From Streptomyces sp. DHE7-1 (GTDB taxonomy: Bacteria > Actinomycetota > Actinomycetes > Streptomycetales > Streptomycetaceae), in NCBI GenBank assembly GCA_016432725.1, contig JACJDG010000003.1, forward strand, positions 6,478,001 through 6,542,000: a DNA stretch of 64,000 nt, written 5' to 3'. The notes under the pieces are model-generated. The model did not search any database, was not told where the DNA came from, and saw only the letters and a program-made list of their open reading frames with translations. The position numbers and the translations under genes are program-made. Each line of letters starts with the position of its first letter. Positions within the stretch are counted from its first letter, which is position 1. Shown here piece after piece: positions 25,670-36,685 of this stretch.

Positions 25670-26578
25670 GTGTTCCGTACCGCCCGTGCGCCCCGCGCCG
25701 CCTGCCTTCTGCTGGCCCTGCTCGCCGCCGCCTGCGGCAGGGAGGGCAGCCCGCCCGGCAAGGGGCCGGCGCCCGAGAAGCTCCCAGGTACCAGGTGCGA
25801 GAGGGGTTCAGCCTGCCCGCGTCCGGGACCTGGGCGCGCGCCAGGAAGCGCGGTCACCTCGTCGTCGGCGCCAAGGAGGACCAGCCCTACCTCGGCGAGA
25901 AGGACCCGGCGACCGGCACCTACTCCGGCTTCGACATCGAGATCGCCAGGATGCTGTCCGCCTCCCTCGGATTCCCCCGAAGTCCATCGAGTTCAGGACG
26001 ATCGCCTCCGCCAACCGCGAGACCGCCCTGCAGAACGGCCAGATCGACTACTACGTCGGCACCTACACCATCAACGACAACCGCAAGAAGCTCGTCGGCT
26101 TCGCCGGTCCCTACTACCTCGCGGGCCAGTCCCTCCTCGTCCGCCGGGACGAGAAGGACATCGACGGCCCCGAGGACCTCGACGGCAGGCGCGTCTGCTC
26201 GGCGGCCGGTTCGACGCCGTACCAGCGCATCAGGTCCGACTACCCGAAGGCGGTCCTCGTCGCCTACGACACCTACTCCATCTGCGTCGACAACCTGCTC
26301 ACCTACCAGGTCGACGCGGTCACCACCGACGACGCGATCCTCATCGGCTACGCGGCCAAGGCCCCCGCGAACTGAAGGTCGTCGGCCGGCCGTTCTCGAA
26401 GGAGCCGTACGGCATCGGCGTCCCGCACGGCGACACCGCGCTGCGGCTGGCCCTGGACGACGCACTCCGGGCGCGGGAGCGCGACGGCGACTGGAAGAGG
26501 GCCTACGACGCGACGCTGGGCCTGTCCGGTGTGCCCGCGCCCCGCCCGCCCGCCATCGACCGCTACCCGGCGAGCTGA
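25670..26578 (+). CDS. Amino acid ABC transporter substrate-binding lipoprotein (three frameshifts)
   Basis: The lipoprotein signal peptide (CLLLALLAAAC) and the SBP family 3 fold (GHLVVGAKEDQPYLGEKD, TGTYSGFDIEIARML, SANRETALQNGQIDYYVGT, GPYYLAGQSLLVRR, PYGIGVPHGD) read in three different frames. Breaks lie at C runs 25783-25785, 25974-25978 and 26362-26366; each is cured by one extra C, giving 303 residues. The density of breaks makes pseudogenisation thinkable, but the protein is well conserved between them, so sequence error is preferred. Start at GTG 25670 is 8 bases after GGGGAG. Binds glutamate-like amino acids outside the cell. Confidence 0.8.
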   Translation: MFRTARAPRAACLLLALLAAACGREGSPPGKGPAPEKLPGTRCERGSACPRPGPGRAPGSAVTSSSAPRRTSPTSARRTRRPAPTPASTSRSPGCCPPPSDSPEVHRVQDDRLRQPRDRPAERPDRLLRRHLHHQRQPQEARRLRRSLLPRGPVPPRPPGREGHRRPRGPRRQARLLGGRFDAVPAHQVRLPEGGPRRLRHLLHLRRQPAHLPGRRGHHRRRDPHRLRGQGPRELKVVGRPFSKEPYGIGVPHGDTALRLALDDALRARERDGDWKRAYDATLGLSGVPAPRPPAIDRYPAS

Positions 26579-26589
26579 GCGAGGACGGC

Positions 26590-27234
26590 ATGTACGTACT
26601 GAAGGACAACTGGTCCATCTACTGGGAGGGTTTCCTCGGCACCGTCGAACTGACCGTCTGGGCCTCCCTGCTGGCGCTGGTCCTGGGCTTCGTGATGGCG
26701 TCGTTCCGGGTCGCGCCCGTCGGGTCGCTGCGGGTCTTCGGCACCGTCTGGGTGACCGTCCTGCGCAACACCCCGCTCACCCTGCTCTTCTTCGCGGTGC
26801 TGCTCGGGCTGCCCCGGTTCGGGCTGGTGCTGCCCTTCCAGCTCTTCGCGATCCTCGCCCTCGGCTGCTACACCTCGGCGTTCGTCTGCGAGGCGCTGCG
26901 CTCCGGCATCAACACCGTGCCCAGGGGCCAGGGCGAGGCGGCCCGCAGCCTCGGCATGAACTTCGGGCAGACGCTGTCCCTGGTCGTGCTGCCGCAGGCG
27001 TTCCGGTCGGTGATCCCGCCGGTCGGCTCGACCCTGATCGCCCTCGCCAAGAACTCCGCGATCGCGGGCGCGTTCAGCGTGACCGAACTGCTCGGCACCT
27101 ACAAGACGATCAACGAACTGGGCTACAACATCGTCTGGACCTTCGTCTGGATCGCCGTGGGATACCTGGTCATCACCCTCGCCATCAGTGCCCTGTTCCA
27201 TCTGCTGGAGCGCAAGTGGGGGGTGGCCCGATGA
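26590..27234 (+). CDS. Amino acid ABC transporter permease 1
   Basis: The 214-residue membrane protein has the HEEE-type motif region of amino-acid permeases (EAARSLGMNFGQTLSLVVLPQAFRSVIPPVGST, LIALAKNSAI) and five hydrophobic segments. It matches GluC-type permeases. The last codons overlap the ATG of the next permease (4-base overlap), so the two are coupled. Confidence 0.92.
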   Translation: MYVLKDNWSIYWEGFLGTVELTVWASLLALVLGFVMASFRVAPVGSLRVFGTVWVTVLRNTPLTLLFFAVLLGLPRFGLVLPFQLFAILALGCYTSAFVCEALRSGINTVPRGQGEAARSLGMNFGQTLSLVVLPQAFRSVIPPVGSTLIALAKNSAIAGAFSVTELLGTYKTINELGYNIVWTFVWIAVGYLVITLAISALFHLLERKWGVAR

Positions 27235-28109
27235 CCGAGTCCACCGCGCTCTACGACCTTCCGGGCCCGCGCACCAGGCGACGGCACACGCTGTACGGCG
27301 TGCTGTCCGCCGTCGTGCTCCTCGGGCTGCTCGCCTGGATCCTGTATCTCCTTCTCGACACCGCCCAGTTCACCTACACCAAGTGGATGCCGTTCGAGTA
27401 CGAGGGCATCCAGAAACTGCTCCTGCGGGGCCTCGGCAACACCCTGAAGGCGTTCGGGCTGGCGGCCGTGCTCTCGCTCGCCCTCGGCGGGCTGCTCGCG
27501 ACGGGGCGGCTCTCCGACCACCGGCCGGTGCGCTGGGCGGCCACGGCGGTCGTGGAGTTCTTCCGGGCCATGCCGGTGCTGGTGATGATCTTCTTCATCT
27601 TCGTGGCGCTGAAGGCGCAGCCGCTGACCGCCCTGGTCGCCGGACTCGTCCTCTACAACGGCTCCGTGCTGGCCGAGGTCCTGCGGTCGGGTGTGCGCGC
27701 CGTCGAACGCGGCCAGCGGGAGGCCGCGTTCGCGCTCGGCATGCGCAAGACGCAGGTCATGGCGCACGTCCTCGTGCCGCAGGCCGTGCGGGCCATGCTG
27801 CCCGCCGTCATCAGCCAGTTGGTGGTCGCCCTGAAGGACACCTCCCTGGGCTTTCTCATCACCTATGAGGAGTTCCTCCACGCGGGGAAGCTCATCGCGT
27901 CCAACCTCGACTACGATTTGCCGTTCATCCCCGTGGTGATGGTGATCGCGCCGATCTACATCGGGATGTGCATGCTGCTCTCGTGGTTCGCCGGCTGGGT
28001 GTCCCGCCGTGAGCAGCGCAGTCCCAGGACCGACGCGGTGACGGTCGTCACGGCCGGTCCGGGGGCGCTGCTGCCGGGTGGGGAACCCCCCACGGCCCCG
28101 CGACCGTAG
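27231..28109 (+). CDS. Amino acid ABC transporter permease 2
   Basis: The 292-residue GluD-type permease has an extra N-terminal helix (VLSAVVLLGLLAWILYLLL) and the EAA-type loop EAAFALGMRKTQVMAHVLVPQAVRAMLPAVIS, with a hydrophilic Pro-rich tail. It pairs with the upstream permease to make the heteromeric channel. ATG 27231 overlaps its stop. The operon ends here, facing a convergent hydrolase gene 50 bases away. Confidence 0.92.
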   Translation: MTESTALYDLPGPRTRRRHTLYGVLSAVVLLGLLAWILYLLLDTAQFTYTKWMPFEYEGIQKLLLRGLGNTLKAFGLAAVLSLALGGLLATGRLSDHRPVRWAATAVVEFFRAMPVLVMIFFIFVALKAQPLTALVAGLVLYNGSVLAEVLRSGVRAVERGQREAAFALGMRKTQVMAHVLVPQAVRAMLPAVISQLVVALKDTSLGFLITYEEFLHAGKLIASNLDYDLPFIPVVMVIAPIYIGMCMLLSWFAGWVSRREQRSPRTDAVTVVTAGPGALLPGGEPPTAPRP

Positions 28110-28158
28110 GGGGGGTGGCAGTTCATACGGGCCAGGCTCGTCCGGCGGCAGCCGGTGA

Positions 28159-29723
28159 TCACTGCTCGCGCAAGGGGACGGACAGGTACGACGGGTCGTC
28201 CGCCGGCGAGGAGAAGGTCAGCTGCGCGCCGGACGGGTTGTGCTCGAAGTAGAGCGGGTCGACCGTGTCCACCACCAGCGCGAGGCGGTGCCCGGCGGGC
28301 ACGTCGTAGGCGGTGGAGAACAGGTCCAGATCGACGTCGAACGGCTCACCGGGTGTCCGGCCGTGCCAGGTGAGGGGCGCGTTGGTCACCAGCTTGCCGA
28401 AGCCGAGCGGACCCACGTCGTACAGATAGGCGACCAGGGTGCCGCTCTCCGCGGTCGGGGTGAGCGTGGTGTGCAGCGCCGCCGTGCCGCGCACCCGCTG
28501 GGCGGTGGCGTACCGCTCCGACTGCCAGACGGCCGCCCAGCGGCGCGGCAGCAGCGGGACCGAGGCGACGGGCGGCAGCTTGGCCACCTGGTCCAGGATG
28601 CTGGAGAGGAAGACGACGCCGCCGTCCGCGCCCGAGTCGACGCCGCTGTGGATGGTGGTGGAACCGGCGAGCGCGATCTTCCGGCGGGTCGCGCCGACCG
28701 ACTTCCAGTCCGGGTAGCCCTCGTATCCCCCGCGCTACGGGACTTGAGCTGGACCGGCTGCTCACGGTCGATGCCGTTGTCGGCGCCCTTGAGGTAGTGG
28801 TCGAACCAGCGCCCGGTGTCCGTCCACACGTCGTTGGGCAGCCCGAACAGACCGGGCAGCTCGGCGGTCGCGTGGTCGCCGGGGCGCAGCTCCAGCCGCT
28901 TCGGCCCGGTCAGCTTCTGGTAGAAGTCGGCGTACTGGTTGGCCGGGAAGACCGTGTCGCCCCAGGCGTTGGCGAGCAGGACGGCGGCGCCGTTCCGGTT
29001 CAGCCGGTCGACGTAGGTCGCGGCGGAGCGCTTGCGCCCCCAGTCGATCATCTCCTGCTCGTGGGTCAGGTCGCCGGCGTAGAAGCGGTCGAAGATCTGC
29101 CGGAGTTCGGGGCTCTCCCGGCCGGTGAGGGCGCCCACGCCGTCCAGCACGGCGCCCGCCTGCACGTGCTGGGTGCGGCCCGAGTAGATGGAGCCGATCA
29201 GGTCGGCCCAGCCGCTGAGCGCGGCGACCGCCTTGATCCGCTTGTCGTGGGCGGCGGCCAGCAGGCTGATGCCGGCGCCGTAGGAGACCCCCGCCATGCC
29301 GATGTGCGCCTCGTCCGCCGGGGTGTTGGCCAGTGCCCAGTCGATCACCTTGGAGGCGTCCGCTGTGTCCGGCGGACCGGCCACTTCTATCTCGCCGCCG
29401 GACTGCCAGAACCCGCGCACGTTGTACGACAGGACCACGTACCCGGAGTCGGCCAGCTTTCGCGCCTGGGCCAGATACTCCACCTGGGGGAAGCCCCAGC
29501 TCGTGGGCAGCACGACGAGCGGGTAGGTCCGCGAGCCGTCGGCGTCCGCGGGCGTGACGACGTTCGCCTTCAGCACGGTGCCGTCCGCGCCGCTGATGTC
29601 CACGAACCGTACGGACGGGGCGGCCTGGGCGGCCGGGGCCAGACCGACGACCATACCGGCGATCAGCGCTGTGGCGACGGCGCCGACGGTGGAGGCGCGC
29701 AGGCCGTTGCGACCAGTTCTCAT
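28159..29723 (-). CDS. Secreted S15/CocE-type alpha/beta hydrolase (one frameshift)
   Basis: The protein (521 residues after repair) starts with a signal peptide (TVGAVATALIAGMVVGLAPAAQA), then an alpha/beta hydrolase with nucleophile elbow GVSYGAG and SYNVRGFWQSGGE, and a C-terminal beta-rich domain like the X-Pro dipeptidyl-peptidase jelly roll (LVAYLYDVGPLGFGKLV, VDLDLFSTAYDVPAGHRLALVVDTVDPLYF). The frame breaks at the + strand C run 28727-28731; one extra base joins RSAGG to YEGYPDWKSV. It is probably an extracellular peptidase or esterase of the CocE/NonD class. Start at ATG 29723. Confidence 0.85.
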
Positions 29724-29762
29724 GGGGTCACTCCTCACTCGGTAACTGGGTAAGGTGCAAAG

Positions 29763-29830
29763 TGACCCGACGGTAACCGCGCGCTCCCAGTCCAAGTAAC
29801 CCGTCGGTAAGTTACGTACCAGTAAAGGTT
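29763..29830 (-). promoter_or_regulatory. AT-rich promoter region with inverted repeats upstream of the S15 hydrolase
   Basis: CCCGACGGTAAC near 29768 and CCCGTCGGTAAG near 29803 form two similar boxes; their cores CCGACGG and CCGTCGG are reverse complements. They flank the likely promoter of the minus-strand hydrolase. A regulator is expected but none is encoded nearby. Confidence 0.35.
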
Positions 29831-29839
29831 GTTGAAGGG

Positions 29840-30586
29840 CTAAGAGGCCGCCGCCGCGGCGGCCTCCGGCAGCGGCGCCCGGGCCGCCCGGGTCACGTCC
29901 GCCACCAGCTCCACCACATCGGGGCCGTACGCCTGCGAGTTGACCACCTTCAGCAGCAGTACGAAGGAACCGGATCCGTACTTGCGGGCCAACCGCTCGT
30001 GGCCGCGCGCCAGATAGCGGGCCGCGGCCTGGTTGGTGATCGCCCGCTGCCCGCAGAACAGGAACACCGGGCGGGCCTCGCCCCGGTTGCCCGCGGTGAG
30101 CCGGGCCAGCAGCACGTACTCGCTTCTGCCCGCCTCCACGCGGTAGTCCTCGCCGCCGATGCGGAAGGCGCCCGCCTCCGGACCCGACTCCGCCTCGGTG
30201 TTCACCCCCACCCCGGGCAGCAGGGAGGACAGGTGCGCGGCCATCCGGCGGTTCGAGCTGGGCCCGCCGAGGCAGAACTCCGTGCGCTCCCCGAAGCCCT
30301 GCTGGGTCGCGTCGTGCGCCACGACCTGGGCGTGCGCTCGGCAGTCCTTGATCAGCGCGGAGAGCTCCAGCAGGGCGAACACGTCGTGCCGCATCACCGA
30401 CAGTTCCGGACCGCCCGCGTTGCGGTTGACCACCAGCAGCGACTCCGAGTGGTCCGGCAGCCCGAAGAATGCCTGCTTCCGGCGGAGCCTGCGCCGCCAC
30501 AGGTAGGTGCGGGCGAGCCAGCCCAGCGCGGCACTGACACCGGCCGCCATGACGCCCAGGACGATGTTGCGCACGTCGTCGTTCAT
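29840..30586 (-). CDS. Membrane-anchored protein of unknown function
   Basis: Start chosen at ATG 30586 (MNDDVRNIVLGVMAAGVSAALGWL), which gives a short N-terminus, one transmembrane helix and a basic segment (RTYLWRRRLRRKQAF) facing the cytoplasm. The rest (248 residues in all) is soluble and contains SESLLVVNRNAGGPELSVMRHDVFALLELS, SNRRMAAHLSSLLPG and RYLARGHERLARKYGSGSF. No family motif is recognised; similar proteins are annotated as secreted or hypothetical in streptomycetes. It lies between the S15 hydrolase and gamma-glutamyltransferase. Confidence 0.7.
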   Translation of the reverse strand: MNDDVRNIVLGVMAAGVSAALGWLARTYLWRRRLRRKQAFFGLPDHSESLLVVNRNAGGPELSVMRHDVFALLELSALIKDCRAHAQVVAHDATQQGFGERTEFCLGGPSSNRRMAAHLSSLLPGVGVNTEAESGPEAGAFRIGGEDYRVEAGRSEYVLLARLTAGNRGEARPVFLFCGQRAITNQAAARYLARGHERLARKYGSGSFVLLLKVVNSQAYGPDVVELVADVTRAARAPLPEAAAAAAS

Positions 30587-30729
30587 GGCCGCGCATGCTA
30601 GCGGTCCCGCACGTCCACTACGTACCCGTGTTCGAGCTGTGACGTTCGTGTGGCAGGTGCCCGAGGCGTACTGTCGGTACGGAGGCAATCTCGTTACGCT
30701 GCGCGGACTTGTCCCTGCGGGAGGTACGG

Positions 30730-32532
30730 ATGGGTCGTCCTGGCACGTGGAAACTGGCGGTTCTGGCGGTCTCGGCCGTCGTGGTCACGGTGGGAGCGGC
30801 CGCGCCGCCCACCGCGAGGACCGGCGGCACGGCCACGAAGGTGCCGGTGGCCGTCGGCTACGGCGGCGCCGTCTCCAGTGTCGACGCGGACGCCTCCGCC
30901 GCCGGCATCGAAGTGCTGAAGAGGGGCGGCAACGCCGTCGACGCGGCCGTCGCCACCGCCGCCGCGCTCGGCGTCACCGAGCCCTACTCCGCCGGCGTCG
31001 GCGGAGGCGGGTACTTCGTCTACTACGACGCCAGGACCCGCACCGTCCACACCATCGACGGCCGCGAGACCGCGCCCCTGTCCGCCGACTCGGAGCTGTT
31101 CACCGAGAACGGCAAGCCGCTCGCCTTCGCCGACGCGGTCAGCAGCGGCCTGAGCGTGGGCACTCCCGGCACGCCCGCCACCTGGCAGACCGCGCTGGAC
31201 CAGTGGGGCAGCGAACGCCTCGGCACGGTCCTGAGGCCCGCCGAGCGGATCGCCCGCCGGGGCTTCACGGTGGACGACACCTTCCGCTCGCAGACCGCGT
31301 CCAACGAGACCCGGTTCCGCTACTTCCCGGACACGGCGAAGCTCTTCCTGCCGGACGGCCGGCTCCCGGTCGTCGGCTCCACGCTCCGCAACCCCGAACT
31401 CGCCCGCACCTACGAGGAGCTGGGCCGCGAGGGCGTCGGCGCGATCTACCGCGGAGACATCGGCGACGACATCGTCAAGACGGTCGAACACCCGCCGGTG
31501 GACCCCGCCTCCGGCTGGAACGCCCGCCCCGGCAAGCTGGCCGAGAAGGACCTCGCCGTCTACCGGGCCAAGCTCCAGGCGCCCACCAGGACCTCGTACC
31601 GCGGCCTCGGCGTGTACTCCATCGCGCCCTCCTCCTCCGGCGGCACGACCGTCGGCGAGGCGCTCAACATCCTGGAGCGGTCCGACCTGTCGAAGGCGAG
31701 CCAGGCGCAGTACCTGCACCACTACATCGAGGCGAGCCGCATCGCCTTCGCCGACCGGGGCCGGTGGGTGGGCGACCCCGCCTTCGAGGACGTACCGACG
31801 AAGGAACTGCTGTCGCAGCGGTTCGCCGACTCGCGGGCCTGCCTGATCAAGGACGACGCGGTGCTCACCAGTCCGGTCGCGCCGGGGGACCCGAGGCATC
31901 CGGCGGCCTGCGGCACCGGCGGCAAGGCGGCCCCGACGACCTACGAGGGCGAGAACACCACGCACCTCACGGTGGCGGACAAGTGGGGCAACGTCGTGGC
32001 CTACACGCTCACCATCGAGCAGACCGGCGGCAGCGGCATCACCGTCCCCGGCCGGGGCTTCCTGCTCAACAACGAGCTGACCGACTTCTCCTTCACGCCG
32101 GCCAACCCGGCCGTGCACGACCCGAACCTGCCGGGGCCGGGCAAGCGGCCGCGGTCCTCGATCTCCCCGACCATCGTCCTGGACCGGCACGACAGGCCGG
32201 TCGTGGCGCTCGGTTCACCCGGCGGCGCGACCATCATCACCACCGTGCTGCAGACCCTGACCGGGTTCGTCGACCGGCGCCTGCCGCTGGTCGACGCCAT
32301 CGCCGCACCGCGCGCCAGCCAGCGCAACGCCGCCCAGACCGAACTGGAACCCGCGCTGTACGACAGCGGCCTGCGGACACGGCTCGAGGCGATCGGGCAC
32401 AGCTTCAAGCTCAACCCCGAGATCGGCGCGGCCACCGGCGTCCAGCGGCTGCCGGGCGGCAAGTGGCTGGCGGCCGCCGAGAAGGTACGGCGGGGCGGCG
32501 GTTCGGCGATGGTGGTGAACCCGGCGCCGTAA
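30730..32532 (+). CDS. ggt: Gamma-glutamyltransferase, secreted
   Basis: The 600-residue protein has an N-terminal export signal (KLAVLAVSAVVVTVGAAAPP) and the GGT plan: a large subunit with GGNAVDAAVATAAALGV and ETAP, then the catalytic threonine in ENTTHLTVADKWGNVVAYT, where the precursor cleaves itself, and the small-subunit motif GSPGGATIITTVLQ. It transfers or hydrolyses gamma-glutamyl groups from glutathione-type substrates outside the cell. ATG 30730 follows GGGAGGT. A distinct GGT-like gene lies at 50149. Confidence 0.93.
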   Translation: MGRPGTWKLAVLAVSAVVVTVGAAAPPTARTGGTATKVPVAVGYGGAVSSVDADASAAGIEVLKRGGNAVDAAVATAAALGVTEPYSAGVGGGGYFVYYDARTRTVHTIDGRETAPLSADSELFTENGKPLAFADAVSSGLSVGTPGTPATWQTALDQWGSERLGTVLRPAERIARRGFTVDDTFRSQTASNETRFRYFPDTAKLFLPDGRLPVVGSTLRNPELARTYEELGREGVGAIYRGDIGDDIVKTVEHPPVDPASGWNARPGKLAEKDLAVYRAKLQAPTRTSYRGLGVYSIAPSSSGGTTVGEALNILERSDLSKASQAQYLHHYIEASRIAFADRGRWVGDPAFEDVPTKELLSQRFADSRACLIKDDAVLTSPVAPGDPRHPAACGTGGKAAPTTYEGENTTHLTVADKWGNVVAYTLTIEQTGGSGITVPGRGFLLNNELTDFSFTPANPAVHDPNLPGPGKRPRSSISPTIVLDRHDRPVVALGSPGGATIITTVLQTLTGFVDRRLPLVDAIAAPRASQRNAAQTELEPALYDSGLRTRLEAIGHSFKLNPEIGAATGVQRLPGGKWLAAAEKVRRGGGSAMVVNPAP

Positions 32533-32567
32533 CCCCCGCCCCGCACGCGGCCGTCCGCGACCCGGGC

Positions 32568-35288
<2,721 letters not shown>

Positions 35289-35298
35289 CGTTTCGTTT

Positions 35299-35379
35299 CC
35301 TTCGCAGACGACGTGCGGAGCGGCCGGGTAACCGGGGGGTGGGCCGCTCATGCCACGATGACACGAGCTTCTGCGAAGG
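35299..35379. promoter_or_regulatory. Inverted repeat in the upstream region of the Clp ATPase
   Basis: CCTTCGCAGA (35299-35308) and TCTGCGAAGG (35370-35379) are perfect 10-base inverted repeats, 61 bases apart, in the leader and promoter region of the Clp gene. The half-sites do not match HspR (HAIR) boxes. They could form a long-range hairpin or be two halves of a regulator site. Confidence 0.3.
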
Positions 35380-35445
35380 GCATGTGCAGGAACGCCCGCT
35401 CAGCAGGGGCTTCCGCTCCTCCGCCCGAGGCGGTCCGCCGCGCCC

Positions 35446-36222
35446 TCAGGAGGCTTCGCGCGCCGTCAGGATCCGGGGGCCGTCGTGCGTGACGGCCACC
35501 GTGTGCTCGACGTGCGCCGCGCGCGAGCCGTCGGACGAGCGGAGGGTCCAGCCGTCGCCCGCCTCGTAGTAGGCGTCCTTGCCGCTGCCGATCAGCATGG
35601 GCTCGATCGCGAGGACCATGCCGTGGCGCAGCGGCACTCCCCGGCCGGGGCGGCCCTCGTTGGGGACGTCCGGCTCCTCGTGCATGCGGCGGCCCACGCC
35701 GTGGCCGCCGAAGCCCGCCGGGATGCCGTAGCCGGCCGTACGGCAGACCCGGCCGACGGCGTGCGCGATGTCGCCGACGCGGTTGCCGACGCGGGCCGCG
35801 TCGATACCCGCCGCCAGGGCGCGCTCGGCGGTCTCGATCAGCCGCAGGTCCGCCGGCCTCGGGCGGCCGACCACGAAGCTGATCGCCGAGTCGCCCACCC
35901 AGCCGTCCAGCTCGGCGCCGCAGTCGACGGAGACGAGGTCGCCGTCGCTCAGCCGCTGCCGGGTCGGGATGCCGTGCACGATCGCGTCGTTGACGGAGGC
36001 GCAGATCACCCCCGGGAACGGGGTGAGGGCGAAGGAGGGACGGTAGCCGAGGAACGGCGAGGACGCCCCGGCCTCCCGCAGCACGCCGCGTGCCACCTCG
36101 TCCAGCTCCAGCAGCGAGACGCCGACGGCCGCGGCCTCCCGTACGGCCGTCAGGGCCCGCCCCACCACCTGGCCGGCCGCGTGCATCGCGTCGATCGACG
36201 TGTCCGTCTTCAGATCCATCAT
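35446..36222 (-). CDS. map: Type I methionine aminopeptidase
   Basis: The 258-residue protein has the metal-binding residues of type I MetAPs: VDCGAELDGWVGDSA (Asp, Asp), GGHGVGRRMHEEP (His), the glutamate in AIEPML and the final glutamate in VEHTVAVT. It removes N-terminal methionine from new proteins. It opens with two methionines (ATG 36222 or 36219). A TATAGT -10 box ends about 7 bases upstream, so the transcript is probably leaderless. Streptomycetes usually have several map genes; this one is paired with an XRE regulator. Confidence 0.93.
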   Translation of the reverse strand: MMDLKTDTSIDAMHAAGQVVGRALTAVREAAAVGVSLLELDEVARGVLREAGASSPFLGYRPSFALTPFPGVICASVNDAIVHGIPTRQRLSDGDLVSVDCGAELDGWVGDSAISFVVGRPRPADLRLIETAERALAAGIDAARVGNRVGDIAHAVGRVCRTAGYGIPAGFGGHGVGRRMHEEPDVPNEGRPGRGVPLRHGMVLAIEPMLIGSGKDAYYEAGDGWTLRSSDGSRAAHVEHTVAVTHDGPRILTAREAS

Positions 36223-36232
36223 GCCAATTACT

Positions 36233-36283
36233 ATACCGGTATTTTAATGGGGTGGGCCGCCGTGCGGCGGTATTAGAATGGGG
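36233..36283. promoter_or_regulatory. Divergent leaderless promoters of map and XRE gene with duplicated box
   Basis: A perfect palindrome ATACCGGTAT (36233-36242) overlaps the map -10 (TATAGT on the minus strand). CGGTATTTTAATGGGG (36237-36252) is repeated as CGGTATTAGAATGGGG (36268-36283), 14 of 16 bases alike. The second copy holds TAGAAT, a -10 box ending 8 bases before the XRE ATG. The XRE protein is the likely ligand, acting on both genes. Confidence 0.55.
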
Positions 36284-36285
36284 CC

Positions 36286-36537
36286 ATGGTGCGTACCCCC
36301 CTCACCCCCGAAGAGCGTGAACGCGGCGAACGGCTCGGGCGGTTGCTGCGCGACGCGCGCGGTGGCCGCAGCATGGCCGAGGTCTCGGCGGCGGCGGGCG
36401 TGTCCGCCGAGACACTGCGCAAGATCGAGACCGGACGGGCCCCGACCCCGGCCTTCTTCACGGTGGCCGCGCTGGCCGGGGCGCTCGGGCTGTCGATGGA
36501 CGAGCTGATGACCCGGTGTGCCCCGATGGCCGTCTGA
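36286..36537 (+). CDS. Small XRE-family helix-turn-helix regulator
   Basis: The 83-residue protein is a single Xre-type DNA-binding domain: ERGERLGRLLRDARGGRSMAEVSAAAGVSAETLRKIETGRAPTPAFFTVAALAGALGLSMDEL. There is no effector domain. It diverges from map and its ATG sits about 8 bases after a TAGAAT -10, so translation is likely leaderless. It probably controls its own promoter and map by the shared operator. Confidence 0.85.
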   Translation: MVRTPLTPEERERGERLGRLLRDARGGRSMAEVSAAAGVSAETLRKIETGRAPTPAFFTVAALAGALGLSMDELMTRCAPMAV

Positions 36538-36685
36538 CGGGCGCCGGACGCGGGGCGCCGCGCACTCCGCCCGGGACCGTGCGGCGAGGCGCCCGCACAC
36601 TCGCCGAAAACTCCGCGTAGCGGGCTCGTAACACAGCTGGTGTTGCCTGGCGGGCGAAGCGCTGGCGATCGGGCGGGAGTCGGGC

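Noticed and set aside
25670..26578. Amino-acid-binding lipoprotein as a true pseudogene
   Set aside because: Three breaks in one gene suggest decay, but all are one-base losses in C runs like those elsewhere, and the remaining protein is well conserved and sits in an intact operon.
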